Source of the DNA: Candidatus Heimdallarchaeota archaeon
GTDB lineage: Archaea; Asgardarchaeota; Heimdallarchaeia; JABLTI01
Length of the DNA: 6,737 nt
Assembly (NCBI GenBank): GCA_030602675.1
Contig: JAUVZH010000146.1
Coordinates: 1-6,737, forward strand
Reading direction: 5' to 3'
This document shows positions 6,579 to 6,737 of the stretch, piece by piece (positions within the stretch are counted from its first letter, which is position 1; each line of letters begins with the position of its first letter). A program made the position numbers and the translations under genes. Below the pieces are notes generated by a model, which ran no database searches, was not told where the DNA came from, and saw nothing but the letters and a program-made list of their open reading frames with translations.

Positions 6579-6737
6579 TCATTTTTTAACTTTCACGGGA
6601 ACTTTCGCAGCAGTTCCCAATAACTTTCGTTTCTTTAAGACGGGAGTAGGATCAACATAATGTTCTTTAAAACCTAAATCCTTTGAATCAGCACCTAAAG
6701 CTAGAGCCATTAATTGAGTGAAGTATACTATAGGAAC
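6579..6737 (-). CDS. HdrB-like (CCG-domain) subunit, C-terminal end only
   Basis: Only the last 52 codons lie in the window; the start and any CCG motifs are beyond the right edge. The visible peptide starts 'VPIVYFTQLMALALGADSK', then 'DLGFKEHYVDPTP'. This is the usual closing segment of heterodisulfide reductase subunit B and related CCG-domain proteins, where a Pro-Val-x-Tyr-Phe-Thr-Gln-Leu stretch leads to Gly-Leu-x-x-His. Such subunits carry a non-cubane [4Fe-4S] pair that handles thiol/disulfide chemistry in Hdr; in SdhE-type enzymes the CCG subunit serves instead in quinone-linked transfer. After the family core there is a basic tail, 'VLKKRKLLGTAAKVPVKVKK', which seems longer than usual. 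Its position first in the visible operon, ten bases before the Fe-S gene, supports a three-subunit complex. The call rests on a short segment. Confidence 0.72.
   Translation of the reverse strand, partial: VPIVYFTQLMALALGADSKDLGFKEHYVDPTPVLKKRKLLGTAAKVPVKVKK

Noticed and set aside
1..6737. CRISPR array, tRNA/rRNA gene, transposase or attachment site
   Set aside because: No regularly spaced repeats, cloverleaf-like segments or transposase motifs were found by eye. Small RNAs with weak structure could be missed.

Overview
The window is AT-rich and holds two blocks of genes that face each other. The + strand (1-2882) carries two large tetratricopeptide-repeat (TPR) proteins. The - strand (2879-6737) carries four genes of redox metabolism. 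Archaeal origin is likely: long TPR proteins ending in a conserved Trp-Asp-Glu-Phe-Ile tail are, as I recall, typical of Asgard archaea, and the - strand cluster joins a fumarate-reductase-type flavoprotein, an Fe-S protein and an HdrB-type (CCG) subunit, a combination seen in archaea and in anaerobic bacteria. The Asgard assignment is an inference from family resemblance and not proven here.

1-929: the 3' part of a TPR gene that begins before the window. 930-1075: a short spacer with a T-run and a weak hairpin. 1076-2882: a second TPR gene, a diverged paralogue of the first. It is broken by two single-base losses, near 1396-1402 and 2674-2676, so it appears as three pieces. Restoring one base at each site gives one protein of about 602 residues. 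Its stop codon overlaps the stop codon of the opposing gene by two bases.

4099-2879 (-): an FAD-dependent oxidoreductase of the DAO (D-amino acid oxidase/sarcosine oxidase) superfamily, probably transcribed alone. 4178-4195: a hairpin with a T-rich tail that probably terminates the upstream operon. 6737-4202 (-): an operon in the order HdrB-like (only its C-terminus is in the window), a [2Fe-2S]/2x[4Fe-4S] protein, and an SdhA/FrdA-like flavoprotein. The spacers are 10 and 21 bases, and both internal genes have a GAGGT Shine-Dalgarno seven bases before ATG.

The three operon proteins look like a soluble dicarboxylate oxidoreductase. Electrons would pass between a thiol/disulfide or quinone-type site on the HdrB-like subunit, the Fe-S chain, and the flavin/fumarate site. 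This resembles thiol:fumarate reductase (TfrAB) and the SdhE-type enzymes. The flavoprotein keeps the four expected catalytic His/Arg residues. It has Asn where the covalent FAD-binding His should be, a leader of about 95 residues before the Rossmann fold, and no usual C-terminal domain. I saw no RNA gene, CRISPR array, insertion sequence or att site.
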